A DNA stretch of 42,560 nt, taken from contig CAZKKV010000002.1 of NCBI GenBank assembly GCA_964553705.1, positions 1 through 42,560 on the forward strand, written 5' to 3'. The position numbers were made by a program, and so were the translations under genes. Positions 28,289-36,265 of the stretch are shown piece after piece. Origin of the DNA: CAYXNZ01 sp964553705. Lineage in GTDB: Bacteria; Patescibacteriota; Patescibacteriia; Patescibacteriales; GWC2-42-12. The number at the start of each line of letters is the position of its first letter. Positions within the stretch are counted from its first letter, which is position 1. The notes beneath the pieces were generated by a model. The model did not search any database. It saw only the letters and a program-made list of their open reading frames with translations, and was not told where the DNA came from.

Positions 28289-28960
28289 ATGAAAAAAAAG
28301 ATTTTTATATTTTTTGGTCCACCTGGTTCAGGCAAAGGAACTCAGGCTGATTTACTTTGCCAAGAAGTTAGTTGGCATAAAATTTCCGTTGGCGAACTTT
28401 TACGAAAAGAACTAAAGATGGGTAGTCAATTAGGTGAAAAAGCCAGAAGACATGTCTCTCAGGGAGAATTGGTTCCGTCTTTGATAATAAATAACTTGAT
28501 AAGAAATCGTTTGGATAAATGTAAAAATTATCAAGGTTATGTTTTCGACGGATACCCTAGAAATATTGAGCAAAACGAAAATTTTTTAAAGATTATAAAA
28601 GATGTATTTGGCGATAAATGTGATATTTACGCTTTAGAGATTTGGATAGAAGACAGAGAGGCAAAAGAGCGACTTGAGAATAGATTGGCATGTATTTGCG
28701 GAGCGGTTTATCACAAAAAATATAACCCTCCAAAGAGTAGTAATAAATGTGATATTTGCGGTAAAAAGCTTTTTATTAGAAGCGACGACAAGCCAAACGT
28801 AATTAAGAGGCGTTTAAAAGTATATCATCAGGAATCTGAGCCGCTTTTGAAATTCTGGGAAAAATCAGATAAGTTAATCAAAATAAATGGCGATAAAAGT
28901 ATTTCGTTAATACATCAAGGCATAGTGCGCAAACTAAAGACATTGGGATTATTAAATTAA
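28289..28960 (+). CDS. adk: Adenylate kinase with altered zinc lid
   Basis: 223 residues. P-loop FGPPGSGKGT (9-18), substrate motif FDGYPRN (87-92 region), and a lid domain (about 130-170) with cysteines for zinc: Cys135, Cys137, Cys154, Cys157. The first pair is Cys-Ile-Cys instead of the usual CxxC, one residue shorter; the second is the normal CDICG. It equilibrates ATP, ADP and AMP in the cytosol. It lies in the secY-adk-map order typical of the spc region, interrupted by two genes. Confidence 0.95.
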   Translation: MKKKIFIFFGPPGSGKGTQADLLCQEVSWHKISVGELLRKELKMGSQLGEKARRHVSQGELVPSLIINNLIRNRLDKCKNYQGYVFDGYPRNIEQNENFLKIIKDVFGDKCDIYALEIWIEDREAKERLENRLACICGAVYHKKYNPPKSSNKCDICGKKLFIRSDDKPNVIKRRLKVYHQESEPLLKFWEKSDKLIKINGDKSISLIHQGIVRKLKTLGLLN

Positions 28961-28968
28961 AGAAATAG

Positions 28969-29757
28969 ATGATAATAATAAAAACTAAAGAAGAGGTGGA
29001 AAAAATTAGACAAAGTGGCAAGATGTTGGCAGACATTCTCAAGCAAGTGTCCAGAGAAGTAAAGCCGGGAGTTACTACTGGCTATTTGGAAGAAAAAGCT
29101 TGTTCTTTAATTAAAGAAGCTGGCGCTCGCCCAGCATTCAAAGGATATAAATCAGATAATGAAGCAATAGCTTTCCCAACTGCTCTTTGCACCTCAATTA
29201 ATAACGAAATAGTCCATGCGCCAGCTTTGCCGGCGCGCGAATTAAGAACAGGAGATATAATCGGTATTGATGTAGGAATAGAATATCCATCCAATTCTGG
29301 TTCAGGTGGTTATTATACAGATATGGCAATTACTTTACCTGTCGGTAAGATAAGTCAGCAAGCGCAGAAATTGATTAGAACAACCAAGGAATCATTAGAT
29401 TTGGCAATACAACAAGTGAAGCCGAATAATAGTCTCTATGACATCGGAAAGGCAATTCAGGAATTTGTAGAAAACAAAGGATTTTCAGTAGTACGCGATT
29501 TGGTTGGTCATGGTGTTGGTCAAGCCATCCATGAAGATCCGCAAATACCAAATTACAAAACAGAAGCGGCTAAAAAAATTACTTTAAAGCCGGGTATGGT
29601 TATAGCAATTGAGCCAATGGTCAATATCGGTAATTGGCAGATAAAAATAAGTGATGATAATTTATCTATTTTAACTTTTGATGGTTCTTTGAGCGCTCAT
29701 TTTGAGCATACTATTGCTGTCACTGAAGACGGATGTGAAGTCTTAACTAAGATTTAA
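28969..29757 (+). CDS. map: Methionine aminopeptidase type I
   Basis: 262 residues. The five metal ligands are in place: Asp101, Asp118, His181 (GHGVGQ), Glu215 (IEP) and Glu246 (HFEHT). The substrate histidine is His83 in IVHAPALPAR, where common relatives have HGIP. It removes the first Met from nascent proteins. Eight bases separate it from adk. Confidence 0.96.
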   Translation: MIIIKTKEEVEKIRQSGKMLADILKQVSREVKPGVTTGYLEEKACSLIKEAGARPAFKGYKSDNEAIAFPTALCTSINNEIVHAPALPARELRTGDIIGIDVGIEYPSNSGSGGYYTDMAITLPVGKISQQAQKLIRTTKESLDLAIQQVKPNNSLYDIGKAIQEFVENKGFSVVRDLVGHGVGQAIHEDPQIPNYKTEAAKKITLKPGMVIAIEPMVNIGNWQIKISDDNLSILTFDGSLSAHFEHTIAVTEDGCEVLTKI

Positions 29758-29760
29758 ATT

Positions 29761-30153
29761 ATGATTAAATTTTATAAAAAATACTTGGGTATTGATTGGG
29801 GAAGTAAAAGAATTGGCTTGGCGATTGGCGATGACGAGACTAAAATTGCTACGCCTTTTAAGGTAGTCAAAGATATGAACGAGGTGTTACAAGTGATAAA
29901 TAATGAGAATGTACAATCAATAGTTCTGGGCAAGCCATACCAGATTTCTGATTCTCGGTTTCCAATTTCCGAACAATTTAATGATTTTCTAAGTTTGTTA
30001 AGAGCTAAGACGAAGGTCAGGATTGATTTAATTGACGAAAGATTGTCGAGTAAAGCAGCAGACGCTCTTGTCGGAGATAAAAAAACCAAAGCTTCTCGCG
30101 ATACCGTAGCGGCAATGTTAATTTTACAGAATTATTTAGATAAATTGCCATAA
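29761..30153 (+). CDS. ruvX: RuvX/YqgF family nuclease fold protein
   Basis: 130 residues with the RNase-H-like starts LGIDWGSKRIGLAIGDD and the IDERLSSKAA motif; VLGKPY is also conserved. Family members act in rRNA 5' end maturation or as Holliday junction resolvases. It starts three bases after map and is followed four bases later by recO. Confidence 0.9.
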   Translation: MIKFYKKYLGIDWGSKRIGLAIGDDETKIATPFKVVKDMNEVLQVINNENVQSIVLGKPYQISDSRFPISEQFNDFLSLLRAKTKVRIDLIDERLSSKAADALVGDKKTKASRDTVAAMLILQNYLDKLP

Positions 30154-30156
30154 AAT

Positions 30157-30864
30157 ATGGATAGTACATTTGGAACTCTTGGTATAATATTGAATCGTTT
30201 TCCAATTAACGATAATGATGTAAAAGCAGTAGTTTATACGGAAGATACAGGTAAACTGGAGTTGGTGGTCAGAGGAGCTAGAAAAATGAGTTCAAAAATA
30301 GCTGGACATATTGAGCCATTGAATTTAATCAATTTAATGGTGGTTAAGGGCAGACGTTATGATTACATCGGTAGCGCGATTTGTTTAAACTGTTTTTACA
30401 ACATTAAAAATAATTTTGAAAAAATAAAGAATGTTGGCGAAACAATTGGTTTTTTTGATTCTGCTATAAAGTTTGAAGAGCCGGATAAAAAAATATTTGA
30501 ATTATTAAAAAGTTTTTTAGAAGCAATAGATGCAAAAGAGTCCGCTAACGAGTTGTTGAGCGGTTTTTTTATTTTTAAATTATTAGTTGAACTTGGTCAT
30601 GGTCCGGAGCTATACGATTGTTTAATTTGTAAAAGTAAAATAAAAGAAGAAAATAATATTTTTGATTTAAAGCTAGGTGGTTTGGTTTGCCCAAAATGCT
30701 TAAAGAGACCGGGAAAAAATTATCAATTGACAGTTTCATCGGATTGTATTAAGATATTACGATTAGTTAGGGATACTAATATGGATAAATTAAGTTTTAG
30801 AATAGATAATAAATTGAAAATTGAAATGCAAAAAATAATTGAAAAATTTAAAAACTACATATAA
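30157..30864 (+). CDS. recO: DNA repair protein RecO
   Basis: 235 residues: N-terminal OB fold (GIILNRFPINDNDVKAVVYTEDTGKLELVVRGARK in parts), a helical middle, and a zinc ribbon with CLICKSK and CPKC near residues 150-180. RecO loads RecA onto SSB-coated DNA. It is in the same tight run as adk, map and ruvX. Confidence 0.92.
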   Translation: MDSTFGTLGIILNRFPINDNDVKAVVYTEDTGKLELVVRGARKMSSKIAGHIEPLNLINLMVVKGRRYDYIGSAICLNCFYNIKNNFEKIKNVGETIGFFDSAIKFEEPDKKIFELLKSFLEAIDAKESANELLSGFFIFKLLVELGHGPELYDCLICKSKIKEENNIFDLKLGGLVCPKCLKRPGKNYQLTVSSDCIKILRLVRDTNMDKLSFRIDNKLKIEMQKIIEKFKNYI

Positions 30865-30879
30865 AAAGGAGGAAGAAAA

Positions 30880-31068
30880 GTGGAAGTTAAAGAGAAGAAG
30901 GAGAAAGGGTCTAAATATAGGCTTATCCATTTGAGGAGTGGCATTCCTCATGAGTTAGGTAAGGTTCCTGTAAATGAAGCTCGAAGAGTTGCAAGACAGT
31001 TTGGCAAAACTAACGTTCGTCTTGTGAGAATGACAAAATCCAAAGGAGGAGTAACGGTAAAATTTTGA
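30880..31068 (+). CDS. Small unknown basic protein (62 aa) with strong SD
   Basis: A GTG start at 30880 follows AAAAGGAGGA (30866-30873), a strong SD of the kind found only on small genes in this window. The 62 residues are basic: KYRLIHLRSGIPHELGKVP, then a helix NEARRVARQFGK, then VRLVRMTKSKGGVTVKF. It may bind nucleic acid, but I recognise no family. It is the last gene of the adk-recO run and ends at a strong terminator. Confidence 0.75.
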   Translation: MEVKEKKEKGSKYRLIHLRSGIPHELGKVPVNEARRVARQFGKTNVRLVRMTKSKGGVTVKF

Positions 31069-31092
31069 AAGTTTTTTGTTTTTTCAATAATA

Positions 31093-31124
31093 ATGTCGGC
31101 TATTTTTTAGTAGCCGGCATTTTT
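31093..31124 (+). terminator. Terminator after the 62-aa gene
   Basis: ATGTCGGCTA (31093-31102) and TAGCCGGCAT (31111-31120), ten pairs with one G-T, then TTTT. Confidence 0.85.
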
Positions 31125-31154
31125 CTTGCTTAAATTAGGTAAATGCGTTAAAAT

Positions 31155-31160
31155 TATAAT
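31155..31160 (+). promoter_or_regulatory. -10 element upstream of aspS
   Basis: TATAAT lies 77 bases before the aspS start. A -35 at normal spacing is not evident. Confidence 0.35.
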
Positions 31161-31237
31161 AGTTAAAAGCGACAATAAGACAGTGAATAATTAGCTAATT
31201 TTAGCTATTTTAATTATTTTTTAAATTTATATTTAAT

Positions 31238-33010
31238 ATGTTGAGAACACATACTTGTGGAGAACTAAGAAAAAAAGATGTTGGTCAAGAAGTTGAGTTG
31301 GCTGGCTGGGTGCATCGTCGTCGTGATCATGGTGGAGTTATTTTTGTTGACTTACGTGATCGCTATGGTTTAACCCAAATAAAATTTAATCCTGATATTG
31401 ACGAAAAAATTCATCAGGAAGCTGACAAGCTAAGGGGCGAATGGGTAATAAAAGTTAAAGGCAAAGTAATTGCCAGACCGGATGATATGATAAATAGCAA
31501 GTTAAAAACCGGTGAAATAGAGATTGGCGTGGCTGAATTAAAAATTTTTTCTAAAGCAAAAACGCCACCCTTTGAAATTGACGAAGAAAAAGGCAAAGAA
31601 GTAAAAGAAGAATTGAGAATGAAATACCGTTATATTGATTTGCGCAAACAGGATTCAATGAAGGCATTAGTCAAAAGACATGAGTTTATAAAATTCATTA
31701 GAGATTATTTGTCAAAATTAAATTTTATTGAAGTGGAGACTCCAATGCTTGGCAAAAGTACTCCTGAGGGAGCTAGAGATTTTTTGGTTCCTTCAAGATT
31801 GCATCATGGTAATTTTTACGCTTTACCACAGTCACCTCAGCAATACAAACAGCTATTAATGATTGGTGGAATTGACAGATATTTTCAAGTTGCAAAATGT
31901 TTTCGAGATGAAGACACTAGGGGGGATAGACAGGCTGAATTTACACAATTAGACATTGAAATGTCTTTTGTTGAGCGAGAAGAAGTCTTGGCTTTAACAG
32001 AAGATTTAATGACCAAAGCAATAGAAAAAACATTTCCTGAAAGAAAAATTTTATCAAAACCATGGCCTCGACTTGATTACGAAGATGTAATGTTCAAATA
32101 TGGAACGGATAAGCCGGATTTACGTTTCAATTTAGAAATTAAAGATTTAACAGAATTAGTAAAAAATTGTGATTTTAAGGTTTTTACTGATGTTGCAAAA
32201 AACAAAGGGGTAGTTAGAGCTATTTGCGCGACTGGTGCAGCGAAATTTACCAGGAAAGAGATAGATGAGTTAACAGAAATGGTAAAACAATATGGCGCTA
32301 AGGGATTAGCTTATATCACAATCAAAGAAAATAATGAATTACAATCACCAATTATAAAATTTATTGGAGAAGATTTAGTCAAAGATATAATCAAAGAAGT
32401 CGATGCTAAACCAGGTGACATAATATTTTTTGGAGCTGACAAAAAAAGTATAGTTTGCGAGAGCTTGGCTCAATTGCGAAATGAATTAGGTAGAAAATTG
32501 AAATTAATTGACGAAAATTTGGTTGCCTTGGCTTTTGTAATTAATTTTCCGTTATTTGAGGAAGATTTAGAAAACGGGCATTACGCACCTTCTCATCATA
32601 TGTTTACTTCTCCTCGTCAGGAAGATTTAAAATTATTAAATTCTGATCCCTCTGAAGCTAGATCATACCAATACGATATGGTGGGTAATGGATACGAATT
32701 GGGGGGAGGTAGTATCAGGATTCATGATAAAAAAATTCAAGAAAAAATATTTGATTTAATTGGCTTTGATGATAAGAGAAAGGAACAATTCAATCATTTT
32801 CTTAGGGCGTTTGAGTGTGGAGTTCCTCCTCACGGCGGCATAGCGCCTGGAATAGATAGACTGTTAATGGTATTAATGAATAAGCGAAGTATCCGTGATG
32901 TCATGGCTTTTCCAAAGACTGGCGATGGTCGAGATTTAATGATGGAAGCTCCTAGTGGCGCTGAAGAAAAACAATTAAAAGAATTGGGTATAAAAATTAA
33001 TAAAGAATAA
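31238..33010 (+). CDS. aspS: Aspartyl-tRNA synthetase, bacterial type
   Basis: 590 residues with the N-terminal OB fold (VELAGWVHRRRDHGGVIFVDLRD), class II motif 2 FRDEDTRGDRQAEFTQLD and motif 3 in GIAPGIDRLLMVL, plus the bacterial GAD insertion (about 290-410). The size fits bacterial AspRS. It charges tRNA-Asp; whether it also charges tRNA-Asn cannot be decided here because no asnS or gatCAB is in view. Confidence 0.96.
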   Translation: MLRTHTCGELRKKDVGQEVELAGWVHRRRDHGGVIFVDLRDRYGLTQIKFNPDIDEKIHQEADKLRGEWVIKVKGKVIARPDDMINSKLKTGEIEIGVAELKIFSKAKTPPFEIDEEKGKEVKEELRMKYRYIDLRKQDSMKALVKRHEFIKFIRDYLSKLNFIEVETPMLGKSTPEGARDFLVPSRLHHGNFYALPQSPQQYKQLLMIGGIDRYFQVAKCFRDEDTRGDRQAEFTQLDIEMSFVEREEVLALTEDLMTKAIEKTFPERKILSKPWPRLDYEDVMFKYGTDKPDLRFNLEIKDLTELVKNCDFKVFTDVAKNKGVVRAICATGAAKFTRKEIDELTEMVKQYGAKGLAYITIKENNELQSPIIKFIGEDLVKDIIKEVDAKPGDIIFFGADKKSIVCESLAQLRNELGRKLKLIDENLVALAFVINFPLFEEDLENGHYAPSHHMFTSPRQEDLKLLNSDPSEARSYQYDMVGNGYELGGGSIRIHDKKIQEKIFDLIGFDDKRKEQFNHFLRAFECGVPPHGGIAPGIDRLLMVLMNKRSIRDVMAFPKTGDGRDLMMEAPSGAEEKQLKELGIKINKE

Positions 33011-33043
33011 AGTTTAGTTTTAAATTGTTTTATTGTAAAAAAT

Positions 33044-33619
33044 ATGATTATAGCCGTGGACTGTGATGACGTGTTAGCCGATTCGATGGAAGTTTTTATA
33101 AATTATTATAATAAAAATTACGGTACTTCATTAACTAAAGATCATTTTTTTTCTAGTATGTGGTGGGATATTATCAGAGAAGATAAGGATGTGGTTATTA
33201 ATAGGTATTTAGAATTTATTGAGAATAAATGTTTTGATGAAATTAAGCCAGTTCCAGGAGCAGTGGAAGCAATAAAAAAAATAAAGAAAAAACATGAACT
33301 TATTGTGGTGACTGGCAGACCAAATAGTCTTTTAAAAAAAACAAAAAAATGGGTTAATGATTATTTTCCAAATTTTTTTAATGAAATACATTGTACAAAT
33401 TTACATTTTGCTAATGGCAATGGATTGACAAAAGGTGATATTTGTAAAAATAATAAAGTTGATTTATTGATTGATGATTATATTGAATTTGGACAAGAAT
33501 GCGTGAATAACAACATAGAGGTCTTTTTAATGAATCAGCCGTGGAATAAACAAGCCAAGTTATTGTCAGGAATAACAAGAGTAATGTCGTGGCAAGACGT
33601 AATGAGGAGAATTAGCTGA
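33044..33619 (+). CDS. HAD-type nucleotidase-like phosphatase
   Basis: 191 residues. The start IIAVDCDDVLADS has Asp6 and Asp8, the nucleophile and acid of HAD enzymes; VVTGRPNS is the second motif and LLIDDYIEF the fourth. The arrangement fits 5'(3')-deoxyribonucleotidases and related YorS/NT5C proteins. Likely substrate: a nucleoside monophosphate, but this is only family knowledge. No SD. Located alone between aspS and unknown genes. Confidence 0.8.
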   Translation: MIIAVDCDDVLADSMEVFINYYNKNYGTSLTKDHFFSSMWWDIIREDKDVVINRYLEFIENKCFDEIKPVPGAVEAIKKIKKKHELIVVTGRPNSLLKKTKKWVNDYFPNFFNEIHCTNLHFANGNGLTKGDICKNNKVDLLIDDYIEFGQECVNNNIEVFLMNQPWNKQAKLLSGITRVMSWQDVMRRIS

Positions 33620-33675
33620 TTTTATTTGCGATAAGTATAGAGAATTAAAAAGAGAATAAGAGTAAAAATAATTTT

Positions 33676-33978
33676 ATGCGGTTATCAAAACTGCAAAAAT
33701 ATGTTTTGGTAAAGTGCTATGACAATAAAAACAGCATGGAATTAAAGGTGGAATTTTATTCTTTTTATTCTAGAGTTGAGCTTGATAAGAATAAAAAATT
33801 AATTCAAGACATAATTCATAAAAGTTTAGAAAATTTAGTTGAAAAAGATTTATTAATTTCTTACGGTAAAAAGACAGCTCGAAAATGGTTTATTAATAAA
33901 GTTAAATTAACCAAATTAGGTCGGCAAAAAGCAATTGAAATGATAAAAAGTAAACAGCGCAAGCTACCGATAAAATAA
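33676..33978 (+). CDS. Unknown small protein, possible winged-helix fold
   Basis: 100 residues, basic. MRLSKLQKYVLVKCYDNKNS starts with a helix typical of winged-helix domains; KSLENLVEKDLLISYGKKTARKWF resembles a recognition helix and wing, and LTKLGRQKAIEMI closes it. This is the pattern of MarR/ArsR-like regulators, without ligand motifs. Confidence in the fold is moderate. No regulated gene is obvious; a palindrome at 33991-34008 follows and could be its operator. Confidence 0.6.
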   Translation: MRLSKLQKYVLVKCYDNKNSMELKVEFYSFYSRVELDKNKKLIQDIIHKSLENLVEKDLLISYGKKTARKWFINKVKLTKLGRQKAIEMIKSKQRKLPIK

Positions 33979-33990
33979 TAATAAATTAAG

Positions 33991-34008
33991 ACTCATTTTA
34001 ATGAGTCA
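33991..34008. promoter_or_regulatory. Palindrome GACTCAT/ATGAGTC
   Basis: A perfect seven-base-pair inverted repeat with loop TTTA, 16 bases before the next gene and without a T-run. It could be an operator for the preceding winged-helix-like protein. Confidence 0.35.
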
Positions 34009-34023
34009 TGGAAGGTCAAAAAT

Positions 34024-34950
34024 ATGGATCAATCTAATAATAATGCCAAATTTGCCTTTTTTTACATGCTTTCTTTGGTAGCGTTAATTTTTATGGCGTT
34101 ATCGGCCGGCATGATAGTATTTCAGATTATCAATAAGTTAATCAAAGATATTATCGATCAGTATAGTGGTAGTTTTAATTCAGGCGCTTTAAAATTTGCC
34201 ATTTCGGCTTTGATAATTTCAACGCCAATTTATTATTTTACAGCCAGCCAGATTTATAAAAATTTGTATAATGGAACTTTAGGTAAAGATTCGGGTATTC
34301 GTCGATGGCTGACCTATTTTATTTTGTTTATTTCTTCGGTGGTAATGATTGGTTGGTTTATTGGAATCATTAATACTTTTTTAGACGGTGATTTGACTTT
34401 GAAATTTGCTTTAAAAGCCTTAACTGCTGTAATAATTTCCGGGTCTGTCTTCGGTTTTTATTTTTATGATATCAAGAGAGAAGAGATTGTTGGTAAAAAA
34501 GATGTGGTGATTAAAATATTTTTTTGGATTTCACTAGTTGTTGTAATAGCAGTTTTTATTGGTAGTTTGTTTATTGTTGAATCGCCAAAAGAAACCAGGT
34601 TAAGAAAAATTGATGAAGTTGTTTTAACTGGATTTAATGAGATAGATAATGTTATAAATATTTATTTTTCAGATATGGAAAAATTACCAGAAAATTTGGA
34701 TGTAATCGATGATTATAGTGATTATCTAAACAAAAACGATTTAGTTGACCCAGAGACAAACGAAAGATTTGGCTATAATGTTTTGTCAGAAAAAAAGTAT
34801 GAATTATGTACCACTTTTAGGACATCCAATCTTGACGATGAAGATATTCAGTCGGTATACAATAAAGATCGTTGGCCACATGAAGCCGGTTATAAGTGTT
34901 TAACGCAATTAATAAACGATGGTAAAAGTTTAAAAGAGATTCGTGAGTAG
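34024..34950 (+). CDS. Membrane protein with DUF5671-like domain
   Basis: 308 residues. Five membrane helices lie in the first two thirds (ALIFMALSAGMIVFQI, LKFAISALIISTPIYYF, YFILFISSVVMIGWFIG, ALTAVIISGSVFGFYFY and VVVIAVFIGSLFIV), then a soluble tail of about 110 residues (ETRLRKIDEVV to KSLKEIRE) with a pattern like pilin-type C-terminal segments with two Cys. The helix arrangement resembles the DUF5671 family frequent in CPR. Function unknown. Confidence 0.75.
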   Translation: MDQSNNNAKFAFFYMLSLVALIFMALSAGMIVFQIINKLIKDIIDQYSGSFNSGALKFAISALIISTPIYYFTASQIYKNLYNGTLGKDSGIRRWLTYFILFISSVVMIGWFIGIINTFLDGDLTLKFALKALTAVIISGSVFGFYFYDIKREEIVGKKDVVIKIFFWISLVVVIAVFIGSLFIVESPKETRLRKIDEVVLTGFNEIDNVINIYFSDMEKLPENLDVIDDYSDYLNKNDLVDPETNERFGYNVLSEKKYELCTTFRTSNLDDEDIQSVYNKDRWPHEAGYKCLTQLINDGKSLKEIRE

Positions 34951-35002
34951 GGAGAAGCTAGTTATTATTTTATAGATAAAAGTTCTAAGGAGGATTTTTA
35001 TT

Positions 35003-35032
35003 TTGGGTCTTTTGTACATTGATAAATTATAA
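35003..35032 (+). CDS. Possible mini-ORF (9 aa) coupled to the next gene
   Basis: TTG at 35003 stands nine bases behind AAGGAGG (34988-34994) and opens a nine-codon frame, MGLLYIDKL, whose TAA (35030-35032) overlaps the SD of the next gene. This is the shape of a translationally coupled leader, but the start is TTG and the peptide is short, so it may be chance. Confidence 0.3.
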   Translation: MGLLYIDKL

Positions 35033-35042
35033 GGAGGGATGT

Positions 35043-35285
35043 ATGGGAAGAAGTATAGCAGTATTTTGTGATGGTTGTGAATTAGAGTATTGTCCCGCTA
35101 TAGTTCTTACTAGGGACATAATAGAAAAAATAATTACATATAACAAAGAAATTTCAGAAGAGCTTATTGGTGGCAAAGTTATTATTTTTGTTTGTGAAAT
35201 CAATTCATCTCCGGTATTGTCAGCGTTTCATTTAATTTCAAAGGAGATTTTTGAATTACAGTCTTGGATTACAATAAGGATGTAA
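35043..35285 (+). CDS. Small unknown protein (80 aa) with strong SD
   Basis: ATG 35043 follows AAGGAGGG (35031-35038); I rejected the upstream start that would ignore this SD. The protein starts MGRSIAVFCDGCELEYCPAIV, three cysteines in the first 18 residues, with a helix TRDIIEKIITYNKEIS, a strand KVIIFVCEI and an amphipathic end. A small alpha/beta domain is likely. I do not recognise it. A mini-ORF precedes it and a second small SD-led gene follows 44 bases later. Confidence 0.65.
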   Translation: MGRSIAVFCDGCELEYCPAIVLTRDIIEKIITYNKEISEELIGGKVIIFVCEINSSPVLSAFHLISKEIFELQSWITIRM

Positions 35286-35329
35286 AAATTTCTTTTAAAA
35301 AGCACCAACTATGAAAGGAGGGTAAAGTC

Positions 35330-35512
35330 TTGGCAAAAAAAGGAAATGGAAAAAAAAGAAGCAGGGAGCATTCTGGTAGGCCCAGTATGTGTGAAAAAGA
35401 ACCTGGCGACAGTGCTTGTTTGAAGCAATTAAGAAGTAATCGGCCAAGAATTTGCAAATTGTGTAATGTTGAAAAAATACAAAAAATCAAAAAGAGAATT
35501 TTTGGTTTATAG
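35330..35512 (+). CDS. Small unknown basic protein (60 aa), zinc-binding-like
   Basis: A TTG start at 35330 follows AAAGGAGGG (35314-35322); no ATG is near. The product is Lys/Arg-rich (AKKGNGKKRSREHSGRPS) with CEKEPGDSAC and CKLC, four cysteines that could bind zinc, and ends KIQKIKKRIFGL. It may bind RNA or DNA, but no family is recognised. A terminator with an embedded SD-like sequence follows. Confidence 0.6.
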   Translation: MAKKGNGKKRSREHSGRPSMCEKEPGDSACLKQLRSNRPRICKLCNVEKIQKIKKRIFGL

Positions 35513-35535
35513 AAGTTTTTTGAAAAAAGCAAAGT

Positions 35536-35581
35536 ACCAACCACAAAAAAGGAGGTGAAAAAAAGTGGTTGGTTTTTTTTG
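35536..35581 (+). terminator. Terminator whose loop contains an SD and GTG start
   Basis: ACCAACCAC (35536-35544) and GTGGTTGGT (35565-35573) form nine pairs with T8 after them. The 20-base loop contains AAAGGAGGTG (35548-35557), and the 3' arm starts with GTG at 35565 at a normal distance, opening a 13-codon frame (MVGFFCSKKQNKV) to TAA 35604. The same SD-then-GTG pattern starts the gene at 30880. Confidence 0.7.
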
Positions 35582-35607
35582 CTCAAAAAAGCAAAATAAG
35601 GTATAAT
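35579..35607 (+). promoter_or_regulatory. Promoter of the YbaK-like gene
   Basis: TTGCTC (35579-35584), 17 bases, TATAAT (35602-35607), overlapping the end of the terminator T-run. Confidence 0.65.
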
Positions 35608-35666
35608 ATTAACAATTAACAGTATGTTAATGGGTTTTAATTTTTTAATTTTAATATATAAATTAT

Positions 35667-36251
35667 ATGGCTAAAAAGACAAAATTATCCCCAAGATTAG
35701 TGAGTTATTTGGAAAAAGTAGGTGTTGATCATGATATTTTGGAGCACAAAACCGTCTATACTGCTATTGATGCGGCTAATACTATGGGAAAAAAATTAAA
35801 CGAGATTGCCAAGTCATTATTAGTGAAAGCTGATAATGATTATTTTTTGGTGTTATTGCCGGCTGACCACAATCTTGATTTTAAAAAACTAGGACTTTGT
35901 ATCGGCGCACAGGCAGGCAAAAAAATTAAGGTGGTAAAAATCCCTGGAGAAAAAATCATGGAGAGTGCTTTGAAAATTAAAGCTGGAGCGTTAAGCGCGT
36001 TTGGCGGTATGCATAAATTGCCAGTGATTATGGATAAAAAATTAGCCAAGACGAAAAAAGCAATTTTCTCTTCTGGCAGTTTTAATCATTCCGTAGAAAT
36101 GGCAGTAAAAGATTTTATCAAATTAGAAAATACTTTATTAGGTAATTTTGGAATTAAGAAAAAAATAAAATTACAGAAGCCAATTAAAAAGAAAGCAAAA
36201 AAAGCAGTTAAAGCAAAAAAAGCAGTTGTTAAAAAGAAAATGAAAAAATAG
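35667..36251 (+). CDS. YbaK/ProX-type aminoacyl-tRNA deacylase domain protein with Lys tail
   Basis: Residues 1 to about 155 match the YbaK/ProX editing fold (VDHDILEHKTVYTAIDAAN, EIAKSLLVKADNDYFLVLLPADHNLD, ALSAFGGMHKLPVIMD in parts). Such proteins hydrolyse wrongly charged tRNAs such as Cys-tRNA-Pro. From residue 165 on it has a Lys/Ala repeat tail (KKAKKAVKAKKAVVKKK), like histone H1-type tails, perhaps for tRNA binding. The substrate is unknown. Confidence 0.8.
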   Translation: MAKKTKLSPRLVSYLEKVGVDHDILEHKTVYTAIDAANTMGKKLNEIAKSLLVKADNDYFLVLLPADHNLDFKKLGLCIGAQAGKKIKVVKIPGEKIMESALKIKAGALSAFGGMHKLPVIMDKKLAKTKKAIFSSGSFNHSVEMAVKDFIKLENTLLGNFGIKKKIKLQKPIKKKAKKAVKAKKAVVKKKMKK

Positions 36252-36265
36252 TTTAAAAAATCCCC

